From JBCCRH01 sp039208045 (GTDB lineage Bacteria; Bacteroidota; Bacteroidia; Chitinophagales; Saprospiraceae), in assembly GCA_039208045.1 (NCBI GenBank), contig JBCCRH010000084.1, positions 1-16,180 on the forward strand: a DNA stretch of 16,180 nt, read 5' to 3'. This document shows positions 8,286 through 15,025 of this stretch, in pieces (the stretch's first letter is position 1; every line of letters begins with the position of its first letter). Under the pieces are notes generated by a model. That model saw nothing but the letters and a program-made list of their open reading frames with translations. It was not told the origin of the DNA and ran no database searches. The position numbers and the translations under genes were made by a program.

Positions 8286-11264
8286 TTAGAAGCCGACATT
8301 TACACCAAAGGTAAAGGCTCTTTGCGTAAAATACGTAGAACGACGCTCGATACCTGGAGATAGTGCATCTGGAGTTTCCAGTGGACGACCACCATTATCC
8401 GTAGTACCTGTATCTACCCAACGAGCTTCAGGATCAACACCTGTGTAATCTGTAATCGTAAACAAGTTCTGAGCGTTTACAAAAACTCTCAACTTGCGGA
8501 ACCAACTTCCTTCAGGTAATTGGATATTGTAACCCAAAGTGGCGTTATCCAAACGCAAGAAGGATGCATCTTCTACATAGTAAGAAGAGAAAAACGGTGC
8601 ATCTGTCAAGCTTGGATCGAAATTATCGGTTTTAACACGGTTAAATGATCCGATAGAACCTGCATTCAAGTTTTCGTAGAATACTCGATAAGTATTCACT
8701 AAATCGTGTCCAAACGTTCCTCTCAAGAAGAAGTTGAAATCGAAATCACCGAAGGTGAAGGTGTTATTCCAACCTAATTCGAAATCAGGAAGGCCATTAC
8801 CAATTACTTGATTATCTGCTTCGTTGATCTCACCGTTACCGTCTACATCTGTCAAGTTGTATGTACCATCATCATTGATACCATTAAATACAGGTCCCCA
8901 AATCTGGCCCACTGGAGCACCCTCCTGAAGCAGGATCAAACGAGTGTCGTTTAGACCAGGAGCACCAAGGTTGGCACGTGGTAGCTGACCAGTTGGAGCA
9001 AACTGGAAGTCACTATTGTTCAAGGAAACGATTTCGTTTTCGATGAAGTAGGTGAATGTTACACCTGTCTCATAGCTGAATGCTTGGTTGTCAATCATCA
9101 CAGCATTCAATGCCAATTCAAGTCCACTTGACTGTAATTCTCCTAAATTCACGAAGTTTTGGTCAAAGAAGTTTGTGGTTTGATCCACCCCTACTTCCAA
9201 GATCAAATCTTCAGTAGTACGTGTGTAATAATCGATAGAACCGGTCAATTTGTAATCAAGCAAAGCAAAATCTAAACCTACATTAAGCTCCGACTTTACC
9301 TCCCACTTCAAGTCTGGGTTAGAGTTACTAACGGGGCCCCAGCCACCAACAAGTGATCCATCAACTGGGTAAAATGCCCCACTAGGACCAAAACGTGTGA
9401 ATGAAAGGTAACTCTGCGGCGCATTATTACCAGTCACACCGTAACCAACTCTCAACTTCAAGTTGTCAATTGCTTCTGTTTCGAATAAGTTCGTCAAGGT
9501 TACACCACCACTAACTGCTGGGAACCATCCCCATTTGTTGTTGTCACCAAAACGGCTAGAACCTTCCCGACGAATACTTGCTGTTAAGAAGTACGTATCA
9601 TCGTAGTTCAAGTTGATACGTCCGAAGAACGCGATCAATCTATCAGAGTTCTTGTATGAATCAACATCAGCTTCCCCTTGAGAAATATCATTAGAAGCAT
9701 TTAGATTGTTGTAGGTAAATGCATCTGTCAAGAATTCACCTGCTTCGATGAAAGAGCCTTCGTTGAAGAAATCTTGGTAAGAATATCCCCCCAACAAGCG
9801 GAAGTTCAATCCACTAAAGTCGCGCTCGTACTGACCAGTCAATTCAAATAGCTGATTCGTAAAGTTGTTCGTGATACGACGTGCTAAACCGCCACGGTCA
9901 GAACCACGGAAGCGGCTAAAACGACCATAATATTCTCCAAATAACTCATCATTATTCTGGTAAGAATAGAAAGCAGACAAGCTCAAGCCATCAATTACTT
10001 CGAAGCTTGCGCGGAAGTCGGCATTGATACGTTCTGTCTGTCCTTCGTTGATATTCTGCTCGATGATTGATACTGGGTTGAAATAATCAAAGTTAGCTAA
10101 CTGATAGTAGCCATCAAACTCCGTCTGACTTGCGTCGAGAATAGGAGCAGTTGGATTGTAGTAAGTAGCATAACGGAAAGCTTCTGAAAACCCGATGTCA
10201 GAATTTCTTCTAGTAGCAGACAAGTTCATCGTCATCTTCAAGCGATCATCCAAAGCAGCTTGAGATAGGTTCAAACGAGCGTTTAGCTGATCGAAACCAG
10301 AGTTTCTCAAAATACCTTCACCCTCACGATAATTCACTGCAAAACGGTAGCTATTGTTAGCGCTCAAACCACCGGATAGGGATAAGTTATGTACTTGGAA
10401 AACACCAGTTTGAGAAACTGCATCATACCAATCTGTATCCGAACCAATATCTGTACCTCCGATGTCAATGTACTCATCAGCATTCATTATATCGATAGAG
10501 TTAGCAATATTTTCTACTGTAACCTGTGCGTTATAATCTACTTTTACCGTACCTCCTTTAGTACCTTTCTTGGTGGTAATCAAGATAACCCCTGAAGAAC
10601 CACGTGTACCATAAATCGCAGCAGCAGAACCATCCTTCAATACATCGATACTAGCGATGTCATTAGGGTCAATATTCTGTAAGCTGGCACCTGGTACCCC
10701 ATCCACTACCACTAGAGGCTCTAACTGAGCACCAAAGGTAGACAAACCGCGCAAGCGAATTTGGAATCCACCATTGGGGTCACCACCTGGGCGTGCGATA
10801 GACAAACCTGCCACCTTACCCTGTAGCAGCTGTACGGGATCATTTACGTTACCTTGGTTGAAATCTTCCGCCTTAATACTAACTACGGAACTGGTAATCT
10901 CCTTCGCTTTTTGCGTACCATATCCTACCACTACGACTTCTTCTAATGCTTGCCCTGGAGCGAGTGAGATGTCTAGTGTTGTTTGGTCAGCAGTGATCTC
11001 GATAGTCTGTGAACCATAACCGGTGTAAGAGAATTCTAGAGCTTTTGCGTCAGCAGGAACATTAAGGCTGTAAGTTCCATCAAACTCTGTAACGGTACCT
11101 GTGCTGGTACCCACGACTAAAACGTTTGCCCCGATAAGTGGGTCTCCGTTTTCTGCGTCTGTAATCGTCCCTGTGATCGTACGCTGGGCAAGCAGTGCAT
11201 TGCCAAGCAATAAAGCAAGGACGACTAAGCCCATCTTGGGCAAATAGTCGACTTTAAGTTTCAT
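8286..11264 (-). CDS. SusC/RagA family TonB-linked outer-membrane transporter, 992 aa
   Basis: Active importer of large nutrients across the outer membrane, powered by TonB-ExbBD and paired with the SusD lipoprotein encoded next. A signal peptide covers residues 1-26 (cleavage ALLA-Q). A carboxypeptidase-regulatory-like beta-sandwich domain follows at 28-103, then a TonB-box region EEVVVVGYGTQ (108-118), and the plug domain from about 119 to 235 with the SusC signature LKDGSAAAIYGTRGSSGV at 209-226. The remaining 750 residues form the 22-strand barrel, rich in alternating aromatic strands and ending in the C-terminal Phe expected for outer-membrane insertion (TFGVNVGF). Length is usual. The start at 11264 gives a slightly long n-region; Met11 (11234) is an alternative start and would leave room for a short leader behind the -7-like element at 11273-11280. 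No ECF sigma/anti-sigma pair lies beside it, and there is no extra N-terminal STN domain, so control is probably not by the FecIR-type surface-signalling route. Confidence 0.96.
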   Translation of the reverse strand: MKLKVDYLPKMGLVVLALLLGNALLAQRTITGTITDAENGDPLIGANVLVVGTSTGTVTEFDGTYSLNVPADAKALEFSYTGYGSQTIEITADQTTLDISLAPGQALEEVVVVGYGTQKAKEITSSVVSIKAEDFNQGNVNDPVQLLQGKVAGLSIARPGGDPNGGFQIRLRGLSTFGAQLEPLVVVDGVPGASLQNIDPNDIASIDVLKDGSAAAIYGTRGSSGVILITTKKGTKGGTVKVDYNAQVTVENIANSIDIMNADEYIDIGGTDIGSDTDWYDAVSQTGVFQVHNLSLSGGLSANNSYRFAVNYREGEGILRNSGFDQLNARLNLSQAALDDRLKMTMNLSATRRNSDIGFSEAFRYATYYNPTAPILDASQTEFDGYYQLANFDYFNPVSIIEQNINEGQTERINADFRASFEVIDGLSLSAFYSYQNNDELFGEYYGRFSRFRGSDRGGLARRITNNFTNQLFELTGQYERDFSGLNFRLLGGYSYQDFFNEGSFIEAGEFLTDAFTYNNLNASNDISQGEADVDSYKNSDRLIAFFGRINLNYDDTYFLTASIRREGSSRFGDNNKWGWFPAVSGGVTLTNLFETEAIDNLKLRVGYGVTGNNAPQSYLSFTRFGPSGAFYPVDGSLVGGWGPVSNSNPDLKWEVKSELNVGLDFALLDYKLTGSIDYYTRTTEDLILEVGVDQTTNFFDQNFVNLGELQSSGLELALNAVMIDNQAFSYETGVTFTYFIENEIVSLNNSDFQFAPTGQLPRANLGAPGLNDTRLILLQEGAPVGQIWGPVFNGINDDGTYNLTDVDGNGEINEADNQVIGNGLPDFELGWNNTFTFGDFDFNFFLRGTFGHDLVNTYRVFYENLNAGSIGSFNRVKTDNFDPSLTDAPFFSSYYVEDASFLRLDNATLGYNIQLPEGSWFRKLRVFVNAQNLFTITDYTGVDPEARWVDTGTTDNGGRPLETPDALSPGIERRSTYFTQRAFTFGVNVGF

Positions 11265-11747
11265 ACATTACTCAAATTTAGTTAGAAAATGCAGTTACGT
11301 CTGGTAATAAAATCAAATAGCTATAAACAGCTTTTTATCTTTGAAAAACGATTTAACTTCATAGTTTTGAAGGATTTTTTGATCCTTCTGCTCTTCTGAA
11401 AAACGATCAGATGAGTCATTCTAGGGATTATAACTGCATGATTTTTTTTGGGGAATATGAGGTGTTTATACAATGTGTTTCTTTCACACTAACTAGGCGT
11501 AAAAGTCCTAAATAAGTTTTAAAAAACCAAGTACAAGCAAAAACATTTTCATTTATGGGTCAAAAACAGAATAAAATTAGGATTTAACATTTAGGAAACA
11601 TAAATCATAGCAGTACTTTAACGACAAGCAAATCAAATTTGCTGCTCTTCAAAGCGGTAAGATGAGATTTTTGATTTTTTCGATTAGACGGTTATAAACA
11701 CCAAGCTTTTAGCTAAATTTCACCTCTTGAAAAACAATCCATTGGCG
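11265..11747. promoter_or_regulatory. Divergent AT-rich control region between susC-like and protease genes
   Basis: This 483-base stretch contains no convincing gene on either strand. It holds a direct repeat TGAAAAACGAT at 11342-11352 and 11397-11407 (55 bases apart); a perfect hairpin GAAGGAT-loop-ATCCTTC at 11369-11388 lying between the repeats; a small palindrome TCTGA/TCAGA at 11395-11411 overlapping the second repeat; and a 7-bp inverted repeat AGCAAAT-CAA-ATTTGCT at 11627-11643. A plus-strand TATCTTTG at 11336-11343 matches the -7 consensus but is about 400 bases from the protease start. These could be operators or leader structures for either gene; no regulator is identified. Confidence 0.45.
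11273..11280 (-). promoter_or_regulatory. Possible -7 promoter element for the susC-like gene
   Basis: Read on the minus strand this is TAAATTTG, an exact match to the Bacteroidota -7 consensus TAnnTTTG, and the only exact match I found on this strand in the upstream region. No TTG lies at the expected -33 distance. Transcription would begin about 3-5 bases before the annotated ATG at 11264, or about 35 bases before the alternative Met at 11234. Tentative. Confidence 0.3.
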
Positions 11748-12989
11748 ATGATAAAAAGGTTTTGTTGGTCTTGCTTCTTTATTGCTTATTTACTATACAA
11801 CAGTTCTTCTGCATTAGTGGGCCAAGTCGCCGATTTAGCTGTCCCAAGAAATGCAGACCAAATAGAATTTCCCTTCCGTTATGAAAATAACTTTATCGTT
11901 GTAGATCTACTTTTTAATGGTTTCTTGCCACTACACTTCATTTTTGATACTGGTGCCAGCCATACTATTCTCACCAAACGAGAAATTTCAGACTTGCTAC
12001 AGATCGATTACAAGCGACGGTTCAACGTGATGGGCGCCGATATGGAAACAGAATTAACGGCTTATCTGGCACAAGGAATCTCTATGCGAATCAAGGGTTT
12101 TAGGGCCATCAATCGCTCCATACTGGTACTGGATGATGACTACTTTCGTTTTGAAGAGTTTGTGGGGGTAAATATACATGGGATTCTTGGAGCGGATATT
12201 TTCAGGCGATTTGTGGTAAAGATCGACTACCGGAGAAAACGAATCACGCTGTACAAACCAAGGTACTTTGAACCCCCTGAAGATTTTGTTGAGCTACCGG
12301 TAACGATTACCAAAACCAAACCTTACCTTCTTGCTAATACCATCTTTGGTGATAGCATAACAGCAGACGTTAAACTTTTAATGGATACTGGTGCAAACCT
12401 TCCATTTCTATTGCATACTAATACCCACCCCAATTTGAAGTTACCCGAAAATGTGATTCGCTCTCAGTTTGGGGCGGGCTTGGGTGGGGAGTTAGAAGGT
12501 TTTGTAGGTCGAATTCAGCGATTGGATATAGAAGGTATGTCTTTCAATAATTTGATCACTACCTTCCAGGAAGTTTCTCCTGATATGGACTCCACCTTTC
12601 TTAATCAGCGTAATGGGCTGATTGGCAACCCTGTCCTCAGCAGGTTTACCATCATTATGGACTATGTACGAGAAAAGTGCTATGTAAAACCGAATAAGAA
12701 GTTCAAGCAATCCTTTAAATACGATCGTAGTGGTTTACTCTTAGCCGCATCCGGACCAAGACTGGATGAATACATTATATATGGTATCGTTCCCAATAGC
12801 CCGGCAGATGAAGCCGGATTACAGATAGGAGATAAATTATTAAAAGTCAATTGGTGGCCGGCAGGCTTTTATTCGCTCCAAGGTATCACCAACAAATTAC
12901 AAGGGCGAATTGGGAAAAAAATCAAGATGAAAGTCAAACGGAACGGGGAGACCTTAAAATTCCGCTTCCGATTACGTGATTTAATATGA
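11748..12989 (+). CDS. Secreted retropepsin-like aspartyl protease with C-terminal PDZ domain, 413 aa
   Basis: I chose the ATG at 11748 (MIKRF, then a hydrophobic signal segment to about residue 26) over an upstream in-frame TTG at 11727. The mature protein has two aspartyl-protease lobes. Lobe 1 has FIFDTGASHT with the catalytic Asp at 67 and a hydrophobic-Gly motif GILGADIF at 145-152. Lobe 2 has LLMDTGANLPF with Asp213 and GLIGNPVLSRF at 290-300. Each DTGA plus (I/L)(I/L)G pair is the hallmark of a retropepsin/pepsin fold half, so one chain could form a complete active site without dimerising. Residues about 338-413 form a PDZ domain (IYGIVPNSPADEAGLQIGDKLL), usual for substrate or C-terminus recognition in periplasmic proteases. 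The location is probably periplasm or envelope. It is transcribed away from susC, and its stop is 19 bases before ruvX. Substrate unknown; family assignment is firm, activity is inferred. Confidence 0.9.
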   Translation: MIKRFCWSCFFIAYLLYNSSSALVGQVADLAVPRNADQIEFPFRYENNFIVVDLLFNGFLPLHFIFDTGASHTILTKREISDLLQIDYKRRFNVMGADMETELTAYLAQGISMRIKGFRAINRSILVLDDDYFRFEEFVGVNIHGILGADIFRRFVVKIDYRRKRITLYKPRYFEPPEDFVELPVTITKTKPYLLANTIFGDSITADVKLLMDTGANLPFLLHTNTHPNLKLPENVIRSQFGAGLGGELEGFVGRIQRLDIEGMSFNNLITTFQEVSPDMDSTFLNQRNGLIGNPVLSRFTIIMDYVREKCYVKPNKKFKQSFKYDRSGLLLAASGPRLDEYIIYGIVPNSPADEAGLQIGDKLLKVNWWPAGFYSLQGITNKLQGRIGKKIKMKVKRNGETLKFRFRLRDLI

Positions 12990-12996
12990 TATATGA

Positions 12997-13004
12997 TACT
13001 TTTG
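12997..13004 (+). promoter_or_regulatory. Possible -7 promoter element before ruvX
   Basis: TACTTTTG matches TAnnTTTG exactly but lies only 4 bases before the GTG start of ruvX, and no TTG is seen at -33. If real it would give a leaderless or nearly leaderless mRNA; otherwise ruvX is read from the protease promoter. The identical octamer precedes tatD. Confidence 0.3.
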
Positions 13005-13008
13005 TGGC

Positions 13009-13428
13009 GTGGCACGCATTTTAGCAATAGATTATGGTACCAAGCGCACAGGGATAGCCGTCACTGATCCGCTTCAGATTATAGCTAGTGGTTTAGATAC
13101 AGTAGCTACGCAAGACTTGTTTGCTTTCTTGGCACACTATTTTGAGCAAGAAGAGGTAGAAACGGTGGTAGTAGGGGAACCCCTCCATTTAGATGGCCAG
13201 CCCACAAAAATTGCGCATTTAGTGGTAGGCTTCGTTCGAAAGCTTCAAAAACTTTATCCTCAAATAAAGGTTGTTTTACATGATGAACGCTATACCTCTG
13301 AAGATGCGAAAGCCATCATATTGCAGAGTGGTGCGAAGCGCAAAAAGCGTCGCGACAAAGCTTTGATAGATAAAGTAAGCGCTGCTTTAATTTTGCAAGA
13401 TTATATGGATACCAGTAAAGGAGAATAA
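13009..13428 (+). CDS. ruvX: RuvX/YqgF family Holliday-junction resolvase-like, pre-16S rRNA nuclease
   Basis: A 139-residue RNase H-fold nuclease, normal length for the family. In other bacteria this protein processes the 5' end of 16S rRNA and has been proposed as an alternative Holliday-junction resolvase. Diagnostic motifs are present: IDYGTKRTGIA at 7-17 (catalytic Asp8), VVVGEPLHLDG at 53-63, HDERYTSEDA at 91-100 (Glu93) and IDKVSAALILQDYM at 120-133 (third acidic residue Asp121). The start is GTG at 13009; the resulting MARILAIDYG fits the family N-terminus well and no better ATG exists. The second motif has Glu where many relatives have a hydrophobic residue (GEPL versus GLPL), a minor variation. 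It lies 19 bases after the protease gene and 4 bases before def; the ruvX-def pairing is familiar in Bacteroidota and suggests one housekeeping transcript for rRNA and nascent-protein maturation. Confidence 0.95.
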   Translation: MARILAIDYGTKRTGIAVTDPLQIIASGLDTVATQDLFAFLAHYFEQEEVETVVVGEPLHLDGQPTKIAHLVVGFVRKLQKLYPQIKVVLHDERYTSEDAKAIILQSGAKRKKRRDKALIDKVSAALILQDYMDTSKGE

Positions 13429-13432
13429 GAAT

Positions 13433-13993
13433 ATGATACTTCCAATTTATGCTTACGGACAACCCGTATTGAAGAAAGTAGCTGTTGACATAGATAAAGA
13501 CTATCCTGATTTACCTCAATTGATCGAGAATATGTGGGAGACCATGTACCATGCTGAAGGCATCGGCTTAGCGGCTCCACAAATTGGCCTATCGATTCGT
13601 ATATTTATGATTGATACCACTCAACTGAAAAGCCAAGAAGAGGCAGGTACTGGTGTAAAGAAAGTGTTTATTAATGCGCACAAAGTGGAGGAAGCGGGTG
13701 AGCCGGAGGGTTATGAAGAAGGCTGCTTGAGTATCCCCGATGTTCGTGGTAATGTAGATCGTCCTAGCCAGCTTCGCTTGCGTTACCTGGATGAAAACTT
13801 CGAAGAACAGGAGGAGGTGTTTACTGGATTTACTGCCAGGGTGATCCAGCACGAATACGATCATATTGATGGGGTGCTATTTGTTCAGCACTTGAAGCCG
13901 GTGAAACGCCAGCTGGTACGCCGCAAGTTGGAGAAAATCAAGCAGGGAAAAATTAATCCGGATTATAAGATGAAGTTCGTGGCGAAGCGGTAA
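13433..13993 (+). CDS. def: Peptide deformylase
   Basis: This enzyme removes the N-formyl group from the initiator methionine of new proteins, in the cytoplasm, using a divalent metal (usually Fe2+). All three family motifs are intact in the 186 residues: GIGLAAPQ at 43-50, EGCLS at 96-100 and QHEYDH at 139-144. The metal ligands are therefore Cys98, His140 and His144, with Glu141 as catalytic base. Length is standard. A purine-rich AAAGGAG at 13417-13423, inside the end of ruvX and 9 bases before the ATG, resembles a Shine-Dalgarno sequence, which is uncommon in this phylum. The gene starts 4 bases after ruvX and is presumably translated from the same mRNA. It is followed at once by the transposase remnant, but its C-terminus (KINPDYKMKFVAKR) looks natural, so the insertion did not truncate it. 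Confidence 0.97.
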   Translation: MILPIYAYGQPVLKKVAVDIDKDYPDLPQLIENMWETMYHAEGIGLAAPQIGLSIRIFMIDTTQLKSQEEAGTGVKKVFINAHKVEEAGEPEGYEEGCLSIPDVRGNVDRPSQLRLRYLDENFEEQEEVFTGFTARVIQHEYDHIDGVLFVQHLKPVKRQLVRRKLEKIKQGKINPDYKMKFVAKR

Positions 13994-13995
13994 GC

Positions 13996-14088
13996 TGAGA
14001 AGAGATTGTCACGACCTACGCCGTGATTATAGAAGTGGTACACCTGGCCAGCTTCGAGCTTAGCCCAGTAGTTGATGGCGTGGGGTGA
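13996..14088 (-). pseudogene. N-terminal remnant of a Y1 / REP-associated (IS200-like) transposase
   Basis: On the minus strand this stretch encodes HAINYWAKLEAGQVYHFYNHG followed by VGRDNLFS. This closely resembles the start of Y1 (TnpA-REP) transposases of Bacteroidota, which open with a pattern like LEPGxxYHxYNxGxxxxNLF. Homology stops where the def gene ends (13993). No ATG stands before it and no catalytic HUH or Tyr motif is present, so the copy is dead and roughly 85-90% is missing. The palindrome cluster to its right, at 14148-14263, would be the element's end or its REP-like target. The assignment rests on remembered family patterns over about 30 residues, so it is moderate. A chance open frame antisense to nothing is the alternative. 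Confidence 0.55.
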
Positions 14089-14147
14089 TTTTATTCTCTT
14101 GAAACGATTGATTTTGAAAAGGAAAAAGCCTAGCGTGTAAGCGATGT

Positions 14148-14263
14148 GGAGCAGTAGCTCCGACTTAATCGGAGCTAGCCCGTAGGGCCGAGTGAATAAC
14201 GAGCTGCGTAACGTAGCGCCCGCCACCGCTTACTTAGAATTTGCTTAGGGGAGTGGTGGCGGG
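14148..14263. repeat. Cluster of palindromes (REP-like) between convergent def and rnhA
   Basis: Several inverted repeats lie back to back: GGAGC-AGTA-GCTCC (14148-14161); a perfect 9-bp stem TAGCTCCGA-CTTAA-TCGGAGCTA (14155-14177) sharing its left arm with the first, so the two hairpins exclude each other; GCCC-GTA-GGGC (14178-14188); GCTGCG-TAA-CGTAGC with one G-T pair (about 14202-14216); and a 9-bp CCCGCCACC (14219-14227) pairing with GGTGGCGGG (14255-14263) across 27 bases. The cluster is GC-rich compared with the surroundings. It probably belongs to the Y1 transposase remnant beside it, since such enzymes bind hairpins. The last hairpin lies 15 bases past the rnhA stop and could also help end transcription, though no T-tract follows. 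Confidence 0.6.
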
Positions 14264-14278
14264 TACACCCAAATCCCC

Positions 14279-14920
14279 TTACTTACGCCCAAAATCAGCC
14301 GGAATCTCGCCCCAGCGCTCCGTATCCCACTTCAGGATAGGATTGGAGTAGGTATTGCTCTGGAGCCATTGCTCGGCGCGACCAATTACTTGGTAGAGGA
14401 ATGCTGTTTTGGCCGTGCGAGCCAGTTTGGTGCGGCATTTCTTTTTGCGTACCCAGCCCATCGCAATTTTGGAGTCGGTATAGATGGGGGTGTCCTTGCC
14501 CTCTTTCTTGAACTGAGCTAGGGCATGCACGAGTGCGAGGAATTCACCAATATTATTGGTACCTAATGAAAATTTCTTGTGGAATAGCTGCTGCCCGGTC
14601 TTGGTATCTACGCCTTGGTACTCCATCACGCCGGGGTTGCCACTACAAGCAGCGTCTACGGCGATACTTTCCCAGTTGACCTCGCCAAGCATAGATGCTG
14701 GTATTTCCTTAGGCTTGGAGGGCTTGGCTTTGGTCGCATTGTTGCCAATATAGTCTTGATAGTTAGAACCAAACGCTTCTTCGGCAGCTGCTTTGGAAGG
14801 AAATGCTTTGTATTTTGCACCCGCATAATTCTTAATTTGTCGTTGGCATGCCTGCCAGGAGTCGTAGATGCCAGGCTCATGCCCTTCCCAAACGACGTAA
14901 AACTTTTGCTTTTTCGCCAT
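14279..14920 (-). CDS. rnhA: Ribonuclease H with N-terminal hybrid-binding (viroplasmin-like) domain
   Basis: This enzyme cuts the RNA strand of RNA-DNA hybrids, removing primers and R-loops in the cytoplasm. Residues 4-50 form the Caulimovirus viroplasmin/RNase H1 N-terminal hybrid-binding domain (FYVVWEGHEPGIYDSWQAC, GAKYKAFPSKAAAEEAF). A Lys/Pro-rich linker follows at about 60-75, then the RNase H domain at 82-213. Catalytic residues are visible: Asp89 (VDAACSGNPG), Glu126 (NNIGEFLALVHAL), Asp149 (YTDSKIAMGWV) and Asp209 in the terminal GEIPADFGRK, with Glu205 just before it, an arrangement matching the Bacillus halodurans enzyme rather than E. coli RNase HI. Length (213) is normal for this type. 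It is transcribed convergently with def and divergently from tatD, so it is probably a single-gene unit. No clear promoter motif was found in its 105-base upstream gap. Confidence 0.94.
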   Translation of the reverse strand: MAKKQKFYVVWEGHEPGIYDSWQACQRQIKNYAGAKYKAFPSKAAAEEAFGSNYQDYIGNNATKAKPSKPKEIPASMLGEVNWESIAVDAACSGNPGVMEYQGVDTKTGQQLFHKKFSLGTNNIGEFLALVHALAQFKKEGKDTPIYTDSKIAMGWVRKKKCRTKLARTAKTAFLYQVIGRAEQWLQSNTYSNPILKWDTERWGEIPADFGRK

Positions 14921-14990
14921 GCGGCTAAATTAACAGCTCTCCTATGAATTTCCATGCGCCATACACCAAAACTGTTTAAAAATTAATCAA

Positions 14991-14998
14991 TACTTTTG
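14991..14998 (+). promoter_or_regulatory. -7 promoter element for tatD
   Basis: TACTTTTG exactly fits the Bacteroidota -7 consensus TAnnTTTG and lies 27 bases before the tatD ATG, leaving a leader of about 20 bases. The -33 box is weak: no TTG at the usual distance, only an AT-rich stretch. Placement in the short divergent gap supports it. Confidence 0.55.
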
Positions 14999-15025
14999 CG
15001 GGGAATTACCTAAGCACGATATACC

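Noticed and set aside
11727..11747. TTG start for the aspartyl protease, 7 codons upstream of the ATG
   Set aside because: The ATG at 11748 gives a normal signal peptide and TTG starts are rarer.
13589..13864. Minus-strand 91-codon open frame inside def
   Set aside because: Antisense to an intact peptide deformylase with all motifs; no independent support.
14615..14955. Open frames of about 100-110 codons on both strands overlapping the RNase H gene start
   Set aside because: They are shadow frames of a gene with all catalytic residues intact, and they carry no motifs of their own.
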